Below are positions 25,717 to 35,512 of a DNA stretch of 56,040 nucleotides, piece after piece. How positions within the stretch are numbered: position 1 is the stretch's first letter; every line of letters starts with the position of its first letter. The notes under the pieces are model-generated. The model made no database searches. It was not told where the DNA came from and was given only the letters and a program-made list of their open reading frames with translations. The stretch is from a virus: positions 1 through 56,040 of the IMG/VR virus record IMGVR_UViG_3300003937_000295, one strand, 5' to 3'. Both the position numbers and the translations under genes were made by a program.

Positions 25717-26792
25717 TAGACTTTACCTACACAATCGATAACTTGAATAATTTGTGCTCCATCTGGAATCTCATCTATTGTTTCTGGATCAACAACTCTA
25801 AAAACAGGTTTGAATTCTGCATTATATCCAGTGTCAGACACAACTTCAATAGTTGGGATATCATTAAATCCTACTCCAGGTTCTTTAATTCTAACTCCAG
25901 TGACAGAATCTCCTACAATAATTGGTTCTAATACCGCACCATTATCAGGAGTGACGCTAATAGTATCACCAGGTTCATATCCAAATCCAGGATCTGATAC
26001 TATAACATCACCAATTTCAAGGATAACTGGATATTGTTGTGAAGTTTGAGGAAAGTTTTGAGTGTCATCTCTATCAGGAGTTACTCTTGGTGGAAAGTAT
26101 ATAGCAGTATTATCTGGAGGATTAACACCTTCTGGTACTACAACATAGGTTCCATCAGTAGTAATAATGTATCCTTCGTCTGGTTCTGCCCAGACGGTTT
26201 CATTACCACCAAAACTTCCATCTGGTCTATCAATATAACCATCACCAGGAGTATCTGCAACTACACTAATCACACCAATTTCTGGATTGTTTGTAACTGG
26301 ATTTAATACAGTAGGATTTCCATTTCTACCATCAAGTGGTCCAATGATTGCTGTTGCTGCAGCACCTTGACCTTTCCCACATTCATCTATCAGTTCAACA
26401 TATGGAGGACTTAAAAAACCTCTCCCCGGATCTACAATATCAAAACCAATAATGGAATTTGAATTTGGACTAATAATTGCATTAGCAATAGCACCAAGAC
26501 CATTACCACCAAATATTTTTACTTTTGGTGGACCACAAGATTGTGGAGATGTTGGACAAGGTGGACCTTGAGGTAATAGATTCTTTGGGTCTAAATTAAT
26601 AACTTGATTTATTCCAAGTTCACTAAGACTACCATTACCATTTCTATGAAAGAATTTAGTTCCAGGATTCAGTTTTTCAACTTCAAGTGCCTGATCTTGA
26701 GTGGCATCCTTTACTAAAGTTCCATCAGTATCATAGTATGACACCTTAACTGAACTTCTTGGTATAAATTTTTGTAGATCTAAAAGTGACAT
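25716..26792 (-). CDS. Virion structural protein with glycine/proline-rich repeats
   Basis: A 358-residue protein. It repeats a short pattern around DPGRGFLSPPYVELIDECGKGQGA, DTPGDGYIDRPDGS, DPGFGYEPGDTI and EPGVGFNDIPTIEV, as seen in cyanophage baseplate and tail proteins. No enzyme motif was seen. It sits between the OB-fold hub protein and the spike-like protein, so a baseplate or tail-tip role is likely. Confidence 0.6.
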   Translation of the reverse strand: MSLLDLQKFIPRSSVKVSYYDTDGTLVKDATQDQALEVEKLNPGTKFFHRNGNGSLSELGINQVINLDPKNLLPQGPPCPTSPQSCGPPKVKIFGGNGLGAIANAIISPNSNSIIGFDIVDPGRGFLSPPYVELIDECGKGQGAAATAIIGPLDGRNGNPTVLNPVTNNPEIGVISVVADTPGDGYIDRPDGSFGGNETVWAEPDEGYIITTDGTYVVVPEGVNPPDNTAIYFPPRVTPDRDDTQNFPQTSQQYPVILEIGDVIVSDPGFGYEPGDTISVTPDNGAVLEPIIVGDSVTGVRIKEPGVGFNDIPTIEVVSDTGYNAEFKPVFRVVDPETIDEIPDGAQIIQVIDCVGKV

Positions 26793-26802
26793 TTATATTC
26801 TC

Positions 26803-28476
26803 CTATTCTAATTCAAATGTGACGCCATCAACTTCTTCACCCGCCAGTAAACGTCTTGCTTTTTCACTTTCAATCTGGTCATCGGTTAAATTACTTTGGT
26901 CGGTTACTGATGGTTGATTGCGTATTTGTCTTTCTGGTTCCTGCTGGTTCTCTTCAAATGGTATTACTTGAAGAGGAACAGGTTGAGATTCAGATGTCTG
27001 CGGTTGTTGGACTTGATCTAAAGTGAGTGGTTCTTGACCACCAATCGCCCGCTCTTCGTTAATTAAATCAAGTTCTTCTTGAGTAGTGGTAGTTAAGAAC
27101 TCCTGTCTTTCGTTTACTCTTTCTTCATCAATACTACTTTGAGTTGGTTTTTCTTCATTAGCACCATCGACGATATTTGCATTAGTATCATCTGAACTCT
27201 GACCTTGGCCATCAGCATCTCCACCATCAGTTGATTGTCCAGACTGTTTGATATCGTCATACTCAGAACAAGATGGTTCCTCATCACACTGGAAGAATGT
27301 AAGAATACCCATTACCATATTGAGAGCATTAAATGCACTACCAATCAGGTTCATTGCTTTACCAGTAAGTCCCGTAATAAAAGATGCAAGAGGTCCAACA
27401 ACACTATCAATAAGACCCGTGATTTGCCCGAGAACGCCATCAACAAGTTTAGAAACTATATTTTCTATAGCACACATTGGTGCGTTAATAAACTTACCTA
27501 GAATGGAATCAAGTAGTCCCTCAAAAGTTTTTTGCAATCCATTTACTATTTTTGCGAAACCGCAAGACAATCCATTTAAACTCTCACTCAATTGCTGTTG
27601 TAATTTGGGAATATCAGTAGGAAATAAAAATGGTGCTACGTCTTGAATTCCTGCTTTTACTTTTTTCAATACATAACCACGAACACCACCCATAATTGTC
27701 TTCATATACGAAGCAACTTCTTGAGCAGCGCGTGAAGAAAATCCACGTACTTGAGATGTAATTCGGTTTATTTCTCCTATAAAACCTTGTGCTTTCGTTA
27801 ATTTCTTCTTTGCCTTTTCAACCTCATTAATCATATTCTTAATGGTAAGTTGAATACCCTTCATTTCAGAGTTATTCTTCTTACACTTTCGTGTTGATGC
27901 CAGAGAAGTTTTTACATCTTTATCTTCTTGATCTTCTTTTCTTGCTACACTTAATAAATTTGCAATATATGCTGTATCAGTATTTGGTGATGTGTTTGTC
28001 TTTATTAAAAAGTCAGCAACTTTTGCTTTAGGACCATAGGTATCATTGAATTGTTGATATCCTGCAATAGGTCCGGTTCCCTGCTTCTTTGGAACTTTAT
28101 CATTTGCATTTGCAAGAACGCCATCAATATAAGGTTCCTGACCACCTTCTCCATCAAGGAAAAATCCTGTTACAACACTTCCTGCCGCAAGTGCAGGGGT
28201 TTCAAAATATCCACCGTGACCAGATCCTGCTGTTACTGGAAGAACAACATTTGCCATCAAGAGTTTTTCGTCAGAAACAACTCCAGGATCTCCAGTGTTC
28301 CAACTAAAGATTCTAACTTTATATCTAAATGCCCAACCCTTTACATCTCCAGTATCAGAGAAAGTGTTAGGAACAATGTTATCTTGCCAGGTTGCACTAG
28401 AAACTATCCTTCCAAACCATCTTGGAAGGATACCAATATATTCAGGATTAAATCCAGTGGACGTTGCTTCAAGCAT
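26803..28476 (-). CDS. gp5: Baseplate hub protein with gp5-type OB-fold domain
   Basis: The ATG at 28476 was chosen (557 residues) in preference to an in-frame TTG at 28482. Residues about 15-110 (WFGRIVSSATWQDN ... VKGWAFRYKVRIFSWNTGD ... LPVTAGSGHGGYF) fit the OB-fold of the T4 gp5 hub. The rest has a long helical, partly hydrophobic region (residues about 190-400) and an acidic Gln/Glu-rich tail. The T4 gp5 lysozyme domain is absent; a separate M23 peptidase domain lies in the gene at 30046. Role: centre of the baseplate, carrying the spike. Confidence 0.65.
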   Translation of the reverse strand: MLEATSTGFNPEYIGILPRWFGRIVSSATWQDNIVPNTFSDTGDVKGWAFRYKVRIFSWNTGDPGVVSDEKLLMANVVLPVTAGSGHGGYFETPALAAGSVVTGFFLDGEGGQEPYIDGVLANANDKVPKKQGTGPIAGYQQFNDTYGPKAKVADFLIKTNTSPNTDTAYIANLLSVARKEDQEDKDVKTSLASTRKCKKNNSEMKGIQLTIKNMINEVEKAKKKLTKAQGFIGEINRITSQVRGFSSRAAQEVASYMKTIMGGVRGYVLKKVKAGIQDVAPFLFPTDIPKLQQQLSESLNGLSCGFAKIVNGLQKTFEGLLDSILGKFINAPMCAIENIVSKLVDGVLGQITGLIDSVVGPLASFITGLTGKAMNLIGSAFNALNMVMGILTFFQCDEEPSCSEYDDIKQSGQSTDGGDADGQGQSSDDTNANIVDGANEEKPTQSSIDEERVNERQEFLTTTTQEELDLINEERAIGGQEPLTLDQVQQPQTSESQPVPLQVIPFEENQQEPERQIRNQPSVTDQSNLTDDQIESEKARRLLAGEEVDGVTFELE

Positions 28477-28478
28477 TA

Positions 28479-28697
28479 TCAATCCTCATATATTCTACAC
28501 TCATCGGCATCAGGATGGGTGTCGCAATACATTTCAAGTGGAGTGGGATCGTGGTCTTCGTTTGGATGATTTCCTTGATATTGCTCAAGTTCGCCAAGTT
28601 CTGATTCAATATGACGCCTACGTTGCGGGCTTAAATTGGGGTTATCCAGTTCACCTTTATCATCATTAATATGTTGTTGAATTGATTTATCTGACAT
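28479..28697 (-). CDS. Small hub-operon protein of unknown function (72 aa)
   Basis: A 72-residue, very acidic and polar protein (SDKSIQQHINDDKGELDNPN ... HPNEDHDPTPLEMYCDTHPD). It lies between the gp27-like and gp5-like hub genes and nearly touches the gp5-like start. An assembly factor is possible, but no motif shows it. Confidence 0.6.
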   Translation of the reverse strand: MSDKSIQQHINDDKGELDNPNLSPQRRRHIESELGELEQYQGNHPNEDHDPTPLEMYCDTHPDADECRIYED

Positions 28698-28703
28698 AGT
28701 TCG

Positions 28704-30044
28704 TTATGCGTTGGGTTTTCGACCATAAGAATCTCTTATCAAATTAATTGATGTGAGAGTACTTTGGGAGGTAATACGATGGCATACATCTGCTATCATA
28801 TATATGCCGCTCATCTTCTTGCTAGGTTCTTGATTTGGTTTAGAAGAAAGTTCTGGGAAATCACATTCTATGACATCACCAGCACGAAGGGAGAAATCTC
28901 CGACAAGCATTACCTGAACTTGAATAGTTCCAAGTTGATTATAGCGCATATTTGCTTGATTGGTAATGGTTTGTCTTTCTAAGTTTATTTCTTTAGATCT
29001 TTCCAACTGTTTACTCAAAGTAACGCCAACAGGCAAACCGCCAATATCAGATATATTGTAAGTAATTCTTGATGGTTTGCTTGTAAATTCACTGTTTACG
29101 AATTCAAAATCTCTTCCAGCAGGTCTAATACCTTCTTCTTGTTTATGGAAGTCAAATGGTTTTAGTTCAAACTTACTCGCATAAAAATCAAACTGCTTAT
29201 GTTCATTATTGTAAGTACCCATCATCAATTTAGGTTGCAAGTGAATGTTTGTACTTACAACAGGAGGATTTAATATTTTTCCATTATATCCGATTGGAAC
29301 TTTTGCAGTGTTATTGTAAATATATTTTTTCTTTGGTTTTTGTCCAAATAATGTATCTAGGGATTTATATTTGAATCCATCATAAGTTTCAAAGAAAAGA
29401 TAACCAGCAGATTTTCCTTGATTACTACTAATAGATTTTTTAGCCAACCAAGTGATAGTCCAGAATGGTTTTTTGATTGTACCAATAAAATTATAGCTAT
29501 TAATAGTATCTTCAATACCATCTAAGTTCTTTGGAGTTTTTATAACTTCCTTCATAATTTTTTTAACGGACTCTGATATCTTTCCATCATATCTCTCTTC
29601 AACACGAGTTAGTTCATTATCAAAAAACTCTTTTGATGATGCATCAATTGTAAATGTTTTACCCTTTGAGTAATCGTTTGTTGTATTACGAAGTTGATTT
29701 AAATATAATGCATTTTCTTCAGAGAACTTTAATTTTGTTCCTTGATTATCCTCAAAGTCCAAGAATATTTTTTCTCCACCACCAACTTTAAGACCATCAA
29801 GCAGTTCTACAAATCCACCAGTTCCATCGTCTGCTGGCAGAGCATTTCCTGTATCAACAATCTGTGTAGTTATCTTTATACTATTTTCAAAGATACTTTC
29901 ATAATAATATAACTCAACAGTACCACCTAGTAAAGAAGTTGGTTTCTTTTTATTTTTTTCGTCAACAGATTCGCTTTTAAATAAATTAGGATATATTTCA
30001 AATCTGGTAATATTACCAGACTCCGCTGCTTTTGTAAATGACAT
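28704..30044 (-). CDS. gp27: Baseplate hub protein, gp27-like
   Basis: A 446-residue protein. The gene order (gp5-type OB-fold downstream, tape-measure and gp26 genes upstream) matches that of the T4 hub gp27. The C-terminus (VQVMLVGDFSLRAGDVIECDFP ... KMSGIYMIADVCHRIT ... INLIRDSYGRKP) is the typical end of cyanophage hub proteins, a beta-barrel that forms the ring around the spike. The call rests on context and this C-terminal pattern. Confidence 0.6.
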   Translation of the reverse strand: MSFTKAAESGNITRFEIYPNLFKSESVDEKNKKKPTSLLGGTVELYYYESIFENSIKITTQIVDTGNALPADDGTGGFVELLDGLKVGGGEKIFLDFEDNQGTKLKFSEENALYLNQLRNTTNDYSKGKTFTIDASSKEFFDNELTRVEERYDGKISESVKKIMKEVIKTPKNLDGIEDTINSYNFIGTIKKPFWTITWLAKKSISSNQGKSAGYLFFETYDGFKYKSLDTLFGQKPKKKYIYNNTAKVPIGYNGKILNPPVVSTNIHLQPKLMMGTYNNEHKQFDFYASKFELKPFDFHKQEEGIRPAGRDFEFVNSEFTSKPSRITYNISDIGGLPVGVTLSKQLERSKEINLERQTITNQANMRYNQLGTIQVQVMLVGDFSLRAGDVIECDFPELSSKPNQEPSKKMSGIYMIADVCHRITSQSTLTSINLIRDSYGRKPNA

Positions 30045-30045
30045 A

Positions 30046-32712
30046 TTACCCTATTAACGCTGGTGCAAATATACTTGGAGTATTACTATTTAATACTATT
30101 ACTCCACCACCTCCAGAAGGAGATTGTGACATCGTTTCAATCTGATCTACAATAGGAAGTAAAGCAATTTCTGTATCGCCACCCTTCTCATAATCTGTCA
30201 TATTATCAAGTCCACTAGCAACATTTCTGTTTGGTGGAGTAACATTTGCCTTTTGTTTGCCACCAGATAATCTAAATGGTGCCATTACACTATAATAACT
30301 CAAAGGATCGCTCGTGCCTTCCATCGTATTTCCAGTCCATCCAGTTCCAATTTCCCAATGTAAGTGAGGACCAGTAGACCTACCAGTGTTTCCAACAGTT
30401 GCAATCTTTTCACCCCTCTTAACACTACCAGATTTTTTAACAATGGAGTTAAGATGTGCGTACAAATGAAAATAACCGTTAGCATCTTTATATACTATAA
30501 AGTTGCCCCATCCACCAGGTTGTCCACTCTTAGCATCACTTCGACTTAAATCACCATAATCAACAATAACAGCATCAGTCACAGCAACTAAAGGAGTTCC
30601 AGTTGGAACAGCAATATCAGTTCCACCATGAGGTCTATTTCCTCTCATTTCACCAAATCTACTAGTAACAATAGGATCAACACCAAAGTATTTTTTCTGT
30701 TCTTCAGATGGCATTATTGGTTTTGCTGATGGTTTGCGTTTAGATTTATCAGACGATTCAGCAAGTTTTTTAAGTCTTTCGTCGGTTTTCGTTTTAGTCA
30801 CAAGACTTTCATAGATAGACCTAAACAAGATATCTCCACCGATACCACCTGCAGTAGCACCAATAAATCCACCGGCAACAGGTATTAACAATCCACCAAT
30901 AAATCCACCAAGGGCAGCACCAACACCAGCACCGACAGCACCAGCAGCCGCCAATCCTAATGGATCACCAAAAAGAAGACTTAGGAAAAAGTCAAGAATA
31001 CCACCAACAAGTGGACCAAGAATATTCTTCAGTGGACCTTTTGATATACCACGAAGTGGTTTGGCAATATTTTTAAGTTTTGATGGAATTCTAGATGATG
31101 TAGGGTCAGGGATGAGAGGAGTTCTCTTTGGTTTTCCTTTCGCTAATACTTCTGCAGGAGACAATGCCTTCGGCATCTTTTTGCCACCCACTCCCTGAGT
31201 TCGCTGCATTTCTCTACGTGCAGCTGTAAGTTCACTACCATAAAGTTCTGGATTTTTAAAAGCATTTTCAAGAATTAACTCTTGAACAGGTTTAGGATAG
31301 TTCTTTGCCATATACTCCAAGGCATCAGCAACATCTGGGGCAAATCTTTTTCTACCTAAACCAGGAATAGCAAGTTCAACAGTTCTTTTTCCAAGTTTTG
31401 GACTGTATACTGGTTGCCCTTTTTTGATATTTCTAATTTCTGATTTTCTTGTTTCTCTTCTTGGTTCATCATCTGCAATCATTCCAAATTCATCATTAAA
31501 CATATCTTTAATGTTGCTTGTTATAGGTAATCCTTTGACGGATTTCTTTCTCAATTTTACAAACTTTTCTGCTCTAGCGTCAAATACTTTTTGAACTGAA
31601 GTCCTTGTATCTTGCTTACCACCAAATCCACCAATAGTAACTTTTCTTAAAAGGTCACGCTCTGCTTTTAAAATTTTCCTAGCAGGACGTTTTGTGAGTT
31701 CTGCAAAAGTTCCTCTAGTAGGTTCGCCCGTTCTTGTTGGGTCAAAAAATCCTCTGGTTATTTTACCTTTCCCTTTGCGAAATTCTCTTTCAGCTTTTTC
31801 TTCCTCGAACCTTGCCTCTCTGGCTGCTCGCTTTGCATCTCTAGATCTCTCTATAACTCGATCTCTAGATGTTCCTCTTCTAGAAAGAGTTTGTATTTTT
31901 TTTCTTTTAGATTCGTCGGTAATTTTTTGTCTAAATTGTAAAAGACCAGCACCACTTAAACCTAATGCGGCAGCTGCTGCACCAGCTTTACCTTTATCAA
32001 GTCCAAGTTTTCCTAATGGTCCACCAAGACCTAAAATTGCAGTTGCTGCAATAATAGCACCGTTTAAAACCTTACCTAAATTATCAGTAAAACTATTAAG
32101 ATCATCAGATTTATCAGGTCCAATAATTTCTTGAACTTTTCCTTTTACGAAATCATATGCTTTATAAGAAGCGTCGATAAAGTTTACAACACCACCAACA
32201 ATTCCAACGGTAACATTTTTGAAAAACTCAAACGCTGGTTTTAGTTTGGTCACCATTCCCAGCAACGCAGGAATTAGTGGACCAAATTTGTCTATCGCAA
32301 ATCCAAGTAATCCATAAAGTAAAAATCTTTTTATGGTGTCTAAGAATCCAGTTCTAGGTAAATTTAATTTTGGAAGACTTGCACCAAAATTAAATTTAGT
32401 ATTACTACTTTCCTTTTCTTCTTCTCTCTTCTGTCTTCGTTCTTTTTCTAATTCTATTCTTCTTCGTCTATTTTTATTTCTTTCAAGGTTTGTTTTTTCG
32501 CCAAAAAGTTTTGTTAGAGAAATAAATTTTCTCTTAAGTAATAATGATTGACCCTTCAACTCTTTCTGTTGTGGAGTTGAAACACTATCTTCAACTTTAG
32601 CAAAGTCCTTTGTTGTTATTCTAGATGCAGGAACAAGAAACTTTTGCGAAAAAGATGCTTGATTTTTAGCAACTGGTGCTGGCAATAGTCTTTTAGGATT
32701 AACTTTTTTCAT
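30046..32712 (-). CDS. Large tail protein with C-terminal M23 peptidase domain
   Basis: An 888-residue protein. Residues 60-130 are a charged Lys/Glu/Arg-rich coiled-coil, then two hydrophobic segments (about 130-200 and 580-640, with AAGAVGAGVGAALGG) that may insert in membrane. Residues about 680-800 are an M23 (lysostaphin-type) peptidase: HGGTD (His and Asp zinc ligands), HLYAHL and GPHLHWEIG (HxH). It would cut peptidoglycan crosslinks during DNA entry. Its architecture resembles a tape-measure/tail-tip lysin. It follows the related tail protein at 32714 by one base. Confidence 0.75.
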   Translation of the reverse strand: MKKVNPKRLLPAPVAKNQASFSQKFLVPASRITTKDFAKVEDSVSTPQQKELKGQSLLLKRKFISLTKLFGEKTNLERNKNRRRRIELEKERRQKREEEKESSNTKFNFGASLPKLNLPRTGFLDTIKRFLLYGLLGFAIDKFGPLIPALLGMVTKLKPAFEFFKNVTVGIVGGVVNFIDASYKAYDFVKGKVQEIIGPDKSDDLNSFTDNLGKVLNGAIIAATAILGLGGPLGKLGLDKGKAGAAAAALGLSGAGLLQFRQKITDESKRKKIQTLSRRGTSRDRVIERSRDAKRAAREARFEEEKAEREFRKGKGKITRGFFDPTRTGEPTRGTFAELTKRPARKILKAERDLLRKVTIGGFGGKQDTRTSVQKVFDARAEKFVKLRKKSVKGLPITSNIKDMFNDEFGMIADDEPRRETRKSEIRNIKKGQPVYSPKLGKRTVELAIPGLGRKRFAPDVADALEYMAKNYPKPVQELILENAFKNPELYGSELTAARREMQRTQGVGGKKMPKALSPAEVLAKGKPKRTPLIPDPTSSRIPSKLKNIAKPLRGISKGPLKNILGPLVGGILDFFLSLLFGDPLGLAAAGAVGAGVGAALGGFIGGLLIPVAGGFIGATAGGIGGDILFRSIYESLVTKTKTDERLKKLAESSDKSKRKPSAKPIMPSEEQKKYFGVDPIVTSRFGEMRGNRPHGGTDIAVPTGTPLVAVTDAVIVDYGDLSRSDAKSGQPGGWGNFIVYKDANGYFHLYAHLNSIVKKSGSVKRGEKIATVGNTGRSTGPHLHWEIGTGWTGNTMEGTSDPLSYYSVMAPFRLSGGKQKANVTPPNRNVASGLDNMTDYEKGGDTEIALLPIVDQIETMSQSPSGGGGVIVLNSNTPSIFAPALIG

Positions 32713-32713
32713 A

Positions 32714-34588
32714 TTAGTTCATTCCCTCTATACCGTAGACAGCAAAGTTCAGTTGTCTAGTATCATTTGATTGCGATGGTGAGAAACTAGGAACAGAAGA
32801 ACCAGAAGCAGATGCTTGCATTTGCGGAGCAGAGTTTCTAACAATTTCAGGAAGTACTGTCATATTTGGTTTCTTAGAACGAACTGGTGGTTCTGGTGGC
32901 AATGTTATCCTTTGGACAGGAGACATCATATTGTCATTATATCTTACTGCTACAGCAGTATTCATTGAAGCACCAGAAGACATCTGAGTATCTAAAGAAG
33001 TCTCAGAACTATCAGAACTCTTTTCATCAGAAATCATCATCAAAGACTTTGCAGGTAAAGTAATTTTTCTGCTAGGTTCTGAAATCATTGGCAATCTATC
33101 ACCAAAACGATCATTATTAGAAACAATACCTTTACCAACTTCCATCATACTAGTTGGTAGTCCCATCATTCCACCACTCATTTTTTGTGAAGTTGGAGAA
33201 CCAACCATTCCACCAACCATTCCACCACCTTGAGCAAATTGAATATTATTGACAAAGTTTGGAATATTAGTTCCACCACTCTCTTTATTCAAATTCATAA
33301 AGAACTGAGAACCATAAGTATTCACAGCATTTTTAGAAATAATAAACTCACCAGGTTGTGCTGCAACTAACTGTGTATCTGGTCCGGCACCTTTAATCTT
33401 TGTGCCAGTTGTAGATGTTACTTTGCCAGATGCTCGTTCAATTGGTCTGCCAAAATAATTCCCTATATTATAAATCTTGCCACCATCTGCTCGAGCCTGC
33501 ACTGGGGGCCCTTCCCTAGGAGGTACTATTGTTCTTGTAAATGTATCTAAAATATTAAAAGGTTTTGAAAGTTCATCTGCTTGCTCTTTTGGAGTCGCAT
33601 CCTCCATTCCTTTTTCTTTTAATATATCTTGAGTCGCATTTCTACTTCTTCTTACACCCTCCACTGCTGCTCCTGTAATAGCAAGTGCTGCTGCAATCTT
33701 AGGATACTTCGCAACTAACCCAAAAAGTTTTGGACCAAGTGTTGTAAGTATTCCAACAATACCTTTTATAAAACCACCAAGAGGTGTGAAGAATAACGCA
33801 AGTCCACCTAATATTGCAGGCCAAAAGTCCTTTAAGAACCTAAACATACTATTAACCTTATCCTTATTCGCAGGATCAGAGAACCAGTTGAGAAATGACT
33901 GGAAACTTCTACCCAACAATCCAAAGAAAAGGAATCTAAAAATACTATCTAATATTCCACGAACAGGAGTAAATAATTTATTAACTACTTTAGATACTTT
34001 TTGTTGACTTTTCTCTAATAGTTTTTCTCTAGCAACTCTACGATTTCTTATCTTTTGTCTTCTCTCTAATTCTGCTTGTTTCTTCTCTTCTGCATTATCT
34101 GCTTTGATTTCTCCAAGAAGTTTATCAAGAGCTTCGTGAATACCTTTTAAGTCTTCACTGACCTTTGCTACACCAGGATTTTCTGGTATTACTGCACTGC
34201 TAGTCAGGAAGAATTTATCTTTACTTACTTTTAGTGGTGTAGAACCTGTAATAGCACCAGCATTAACAGTTCTTCTGTTTATCTTAAATCTACCAACCTT
34301 ACCCTTTACTCTTCTAAATTCATCTTGCAAGAGCATTTGCTCCTCTCTCGCAAGAGAACCACCACCCATACTAACTTGTACGAGTTTCTCTTTTAATAAT
34401 GTAAGATAGGTTGCATAGTCAATATCAAAAACTTGACCTAAACCTAATATGTTTACGACTCTTTCATCTATAGACTCATTAACTAAATCGGTGCCCCTGG
34501 TTCCCTTATACAAAGCAAGAGCAGAGCGTTCTTTCTTGCCCTCTGCCCTTATACTTGTCAGTAGATCGTCTAGTTCTTCAGGACCCAT
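32714..34588 (-). CDS. Tape-measure-like tail protein
   Basis: A 624-residue protein. An N-terminal helical part and a Lys/Arg-rich coiled-coil (about 165-205) lead into hydrophobic segments (about 220-310; FLFFGLLG, LFFTPLGGFIKG). The later segment LVAAQPGEFIISKNAVNTYG is like the C-terminal end of many tape-measure proteins. The last 150 residues are Met/Ser/Pro-rich and low complexity. It lies between gp26 and the gp27-like hub, where T4 has its hub and tape-measure genes. Confidence 0.55.
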   Translation of the reverse strand: MGPEELDDLLTSIRAEGKKERSALALYKGTRGTDLVNESIDERVVNILGLGQVFDIDYATYLTLLKEKLVQVSMGGGSLAREEQMLLQDEFRRVKGKVGRFKINRRTVNAGAITGSTPLKVSKDKFFLTSSAVIPENPGVAKVSEDLKGIHEALDKLLGEIKADNAEEKKQAELERRQKIRNRRVAREKLLEKSQQKVSKVVNKLFTPVRGILDSIFRFLFFGLLGRSFQSFLNWFSDPANKDKVNSMFRFLKDFWPAILGGLALFFTPLGGFIKGIVGILTTLGPKLFGLVAKYPKIAAALAITGAAVEGVRRSRNATQDILKEKGMEDATPKEQADELSKPFNILDTFTRTIVPPREGPPVQARADGGKIYNIGNYFGRPIERASGKVTSTTGTKIKGAGPDTQLVAAQPGEFIISKNAVNTYGSQFFMNLNKESGGTNIPNFVNNIQFAQGGGMVGGMVGSPTSQKMSGGMMGLPTSMMEVGKGIVSNNDRFGDRLPMISEPSRKITLPAKSLMMISDEKSSDSSETSLDTQMSSGASMNTAVAVRYNDNMMSPVQRITLPPEPPVRSKKPNMTVLPEIVRNSAPQMQASASGSSVPSFSPSQSNDTRQLNFAVYGIEGMN

Positions 34589-34745
34589 TTTGTTGCTGCT
34601 TTAGTTTTTCTTCTTCTAAATGATTCTTCAACATAGCAACGTAAATATCACGTTCCCACGGTATCATATTTTCAATCTCTGTTAATGAGTATTTATGGTA
34701 CTGCATTAAGGAAAAATTCAGATTGTAGAAGTTTTCAAGGTCCAT
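34578..34745 (-). CDS. Short tail-assembly protein (55 aa)
   Basis: An ATG at 34745 opens 55 codons, starting 11 bases after gp26 and overlapping the tape-measure-like gene by 11 bases. The protein is helical, with NLNFSLMQYHKYSLTEIENMIPWERDIY. The segment Y-SLTEIENMIPWE-R-IY occurs in small T4-like proteins found between gp26 and the tape-measure gene, which suggests a hub or tape-measure assembly role. The exact function is unknown. Confidence 0.7.
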   Translation of the reverse strand: MDLENFYNLNFSLMQYHKYSLTEIENMIPWERDIYVAMLKNHLEEEKLKQQQNGS

Positions 34746-34756
34746 ATGAACCAGGG

Positions 34757-35476
34757 CTACCCGAAAAAACTTGCAAGTCCTTCCAGTACAACTGTGCTTT
34801 CTACATCAGTATTTGGATTCTTCACTTTAATATCGTGAGATAACTTAGGCATCGTCTCAAAGAACTTCTCAATCTGTTTAAACTGCTTGGAGTTCATTTG
34901 CTCCAAGAAGTCAGTAATTTCTTTATTGGTCACATCAGCAGTGGACCAAACTTCTTCTTCATTATAAATTTTATCAATACAAGAAGTAATCAATTGGAAT
35001 GATTGATCAATCTGATTCTCTTCACTGAAGTCAAAGTTGTTCTTAATAAACTGATCCAATGAAGGATACTTCATTTCCATAATCAGAGAATCATCAATCT
35101 GAATTTTGGTTGTATGTTCTTTACTCTTTTGAACTTTAATATCATCAACGTTCAAGACAATGGGCACTGTAGTTTGCTCATCATCAGGACAGATGACATT
35201 AACTTCAATCTCTTCGCCAACCGATTTACCACGAATATTCAAAAACAAATACTCAATATCAAAAGTAGGCAGAGTTTCTACCTTAACTCCTCTAGTTTGA
35301 ATACAGTTTTTAATAACTGTCTTCATTGCTGTAGTGATATCTTTCGGATCTTCCGTTTCTAGTGCTAACACTAGAAGTTTTTCTTCTCTAACCAGAAATG
35401 GTCTATATTGAACTTTCTTTCCTGTTGATGGCAAATTCAACTCATAAGTTGGTGTTGAAATCTTTGGTAATGGCAT
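34757..35476 (-). CDS. gp26: Baseplate hub subunit gp26
   Basis: A 239-residue protein. It begins MPLPKISTPTYELNLPSTGK and continues VQYRPFLVREEKLLVLALETED ... TLPTFDIEYLFLNIRGKSVGE, the conserved N-terminal half of the T4 base plate protein family (gp26 type). It takes part in hub assembly. An AATAAATA late-type site lies about 30 bases upstream (35505-35512), so it may start the tail-hub transcription unit. Confidence 0.8.
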   Translation of the reverse strand: MPLPKISTPTYELNLPSTGKKVQYRPFLVREEKLLVLALETEDPKDITTAMKTVIKNCIQTRGVKVETLPTFDIEYLFLNIRGKSVGEEIEVNVICPDDEQTTVPIVLNVDDIKVQKSKEHTTKIQIDDSLIMEMKYPSLDQFIKNNFDFSEENQIDQSFQLITSCIDKIYNEEEVWSTADVTNKEITDFLEQMNSKQFKQIEKFFETMPKLSHDIKVKNPNTDVESTVVLEGLASFFG

Positions 35477-35504
35477 AATATCCTATAGAGTATTTCAGTA
35501 TGAT

Positions 35505-35512
35505 TATTTATT
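35505..35512 (-). promoter_or_regulatory. Candidate late promoter (AATAAATA)
   Basis: The minus strand reads AATAAATA about 30 bases upstream of gp26. It overlaps the last bases of the upstream gp54 gene. Confidence 0.5.
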
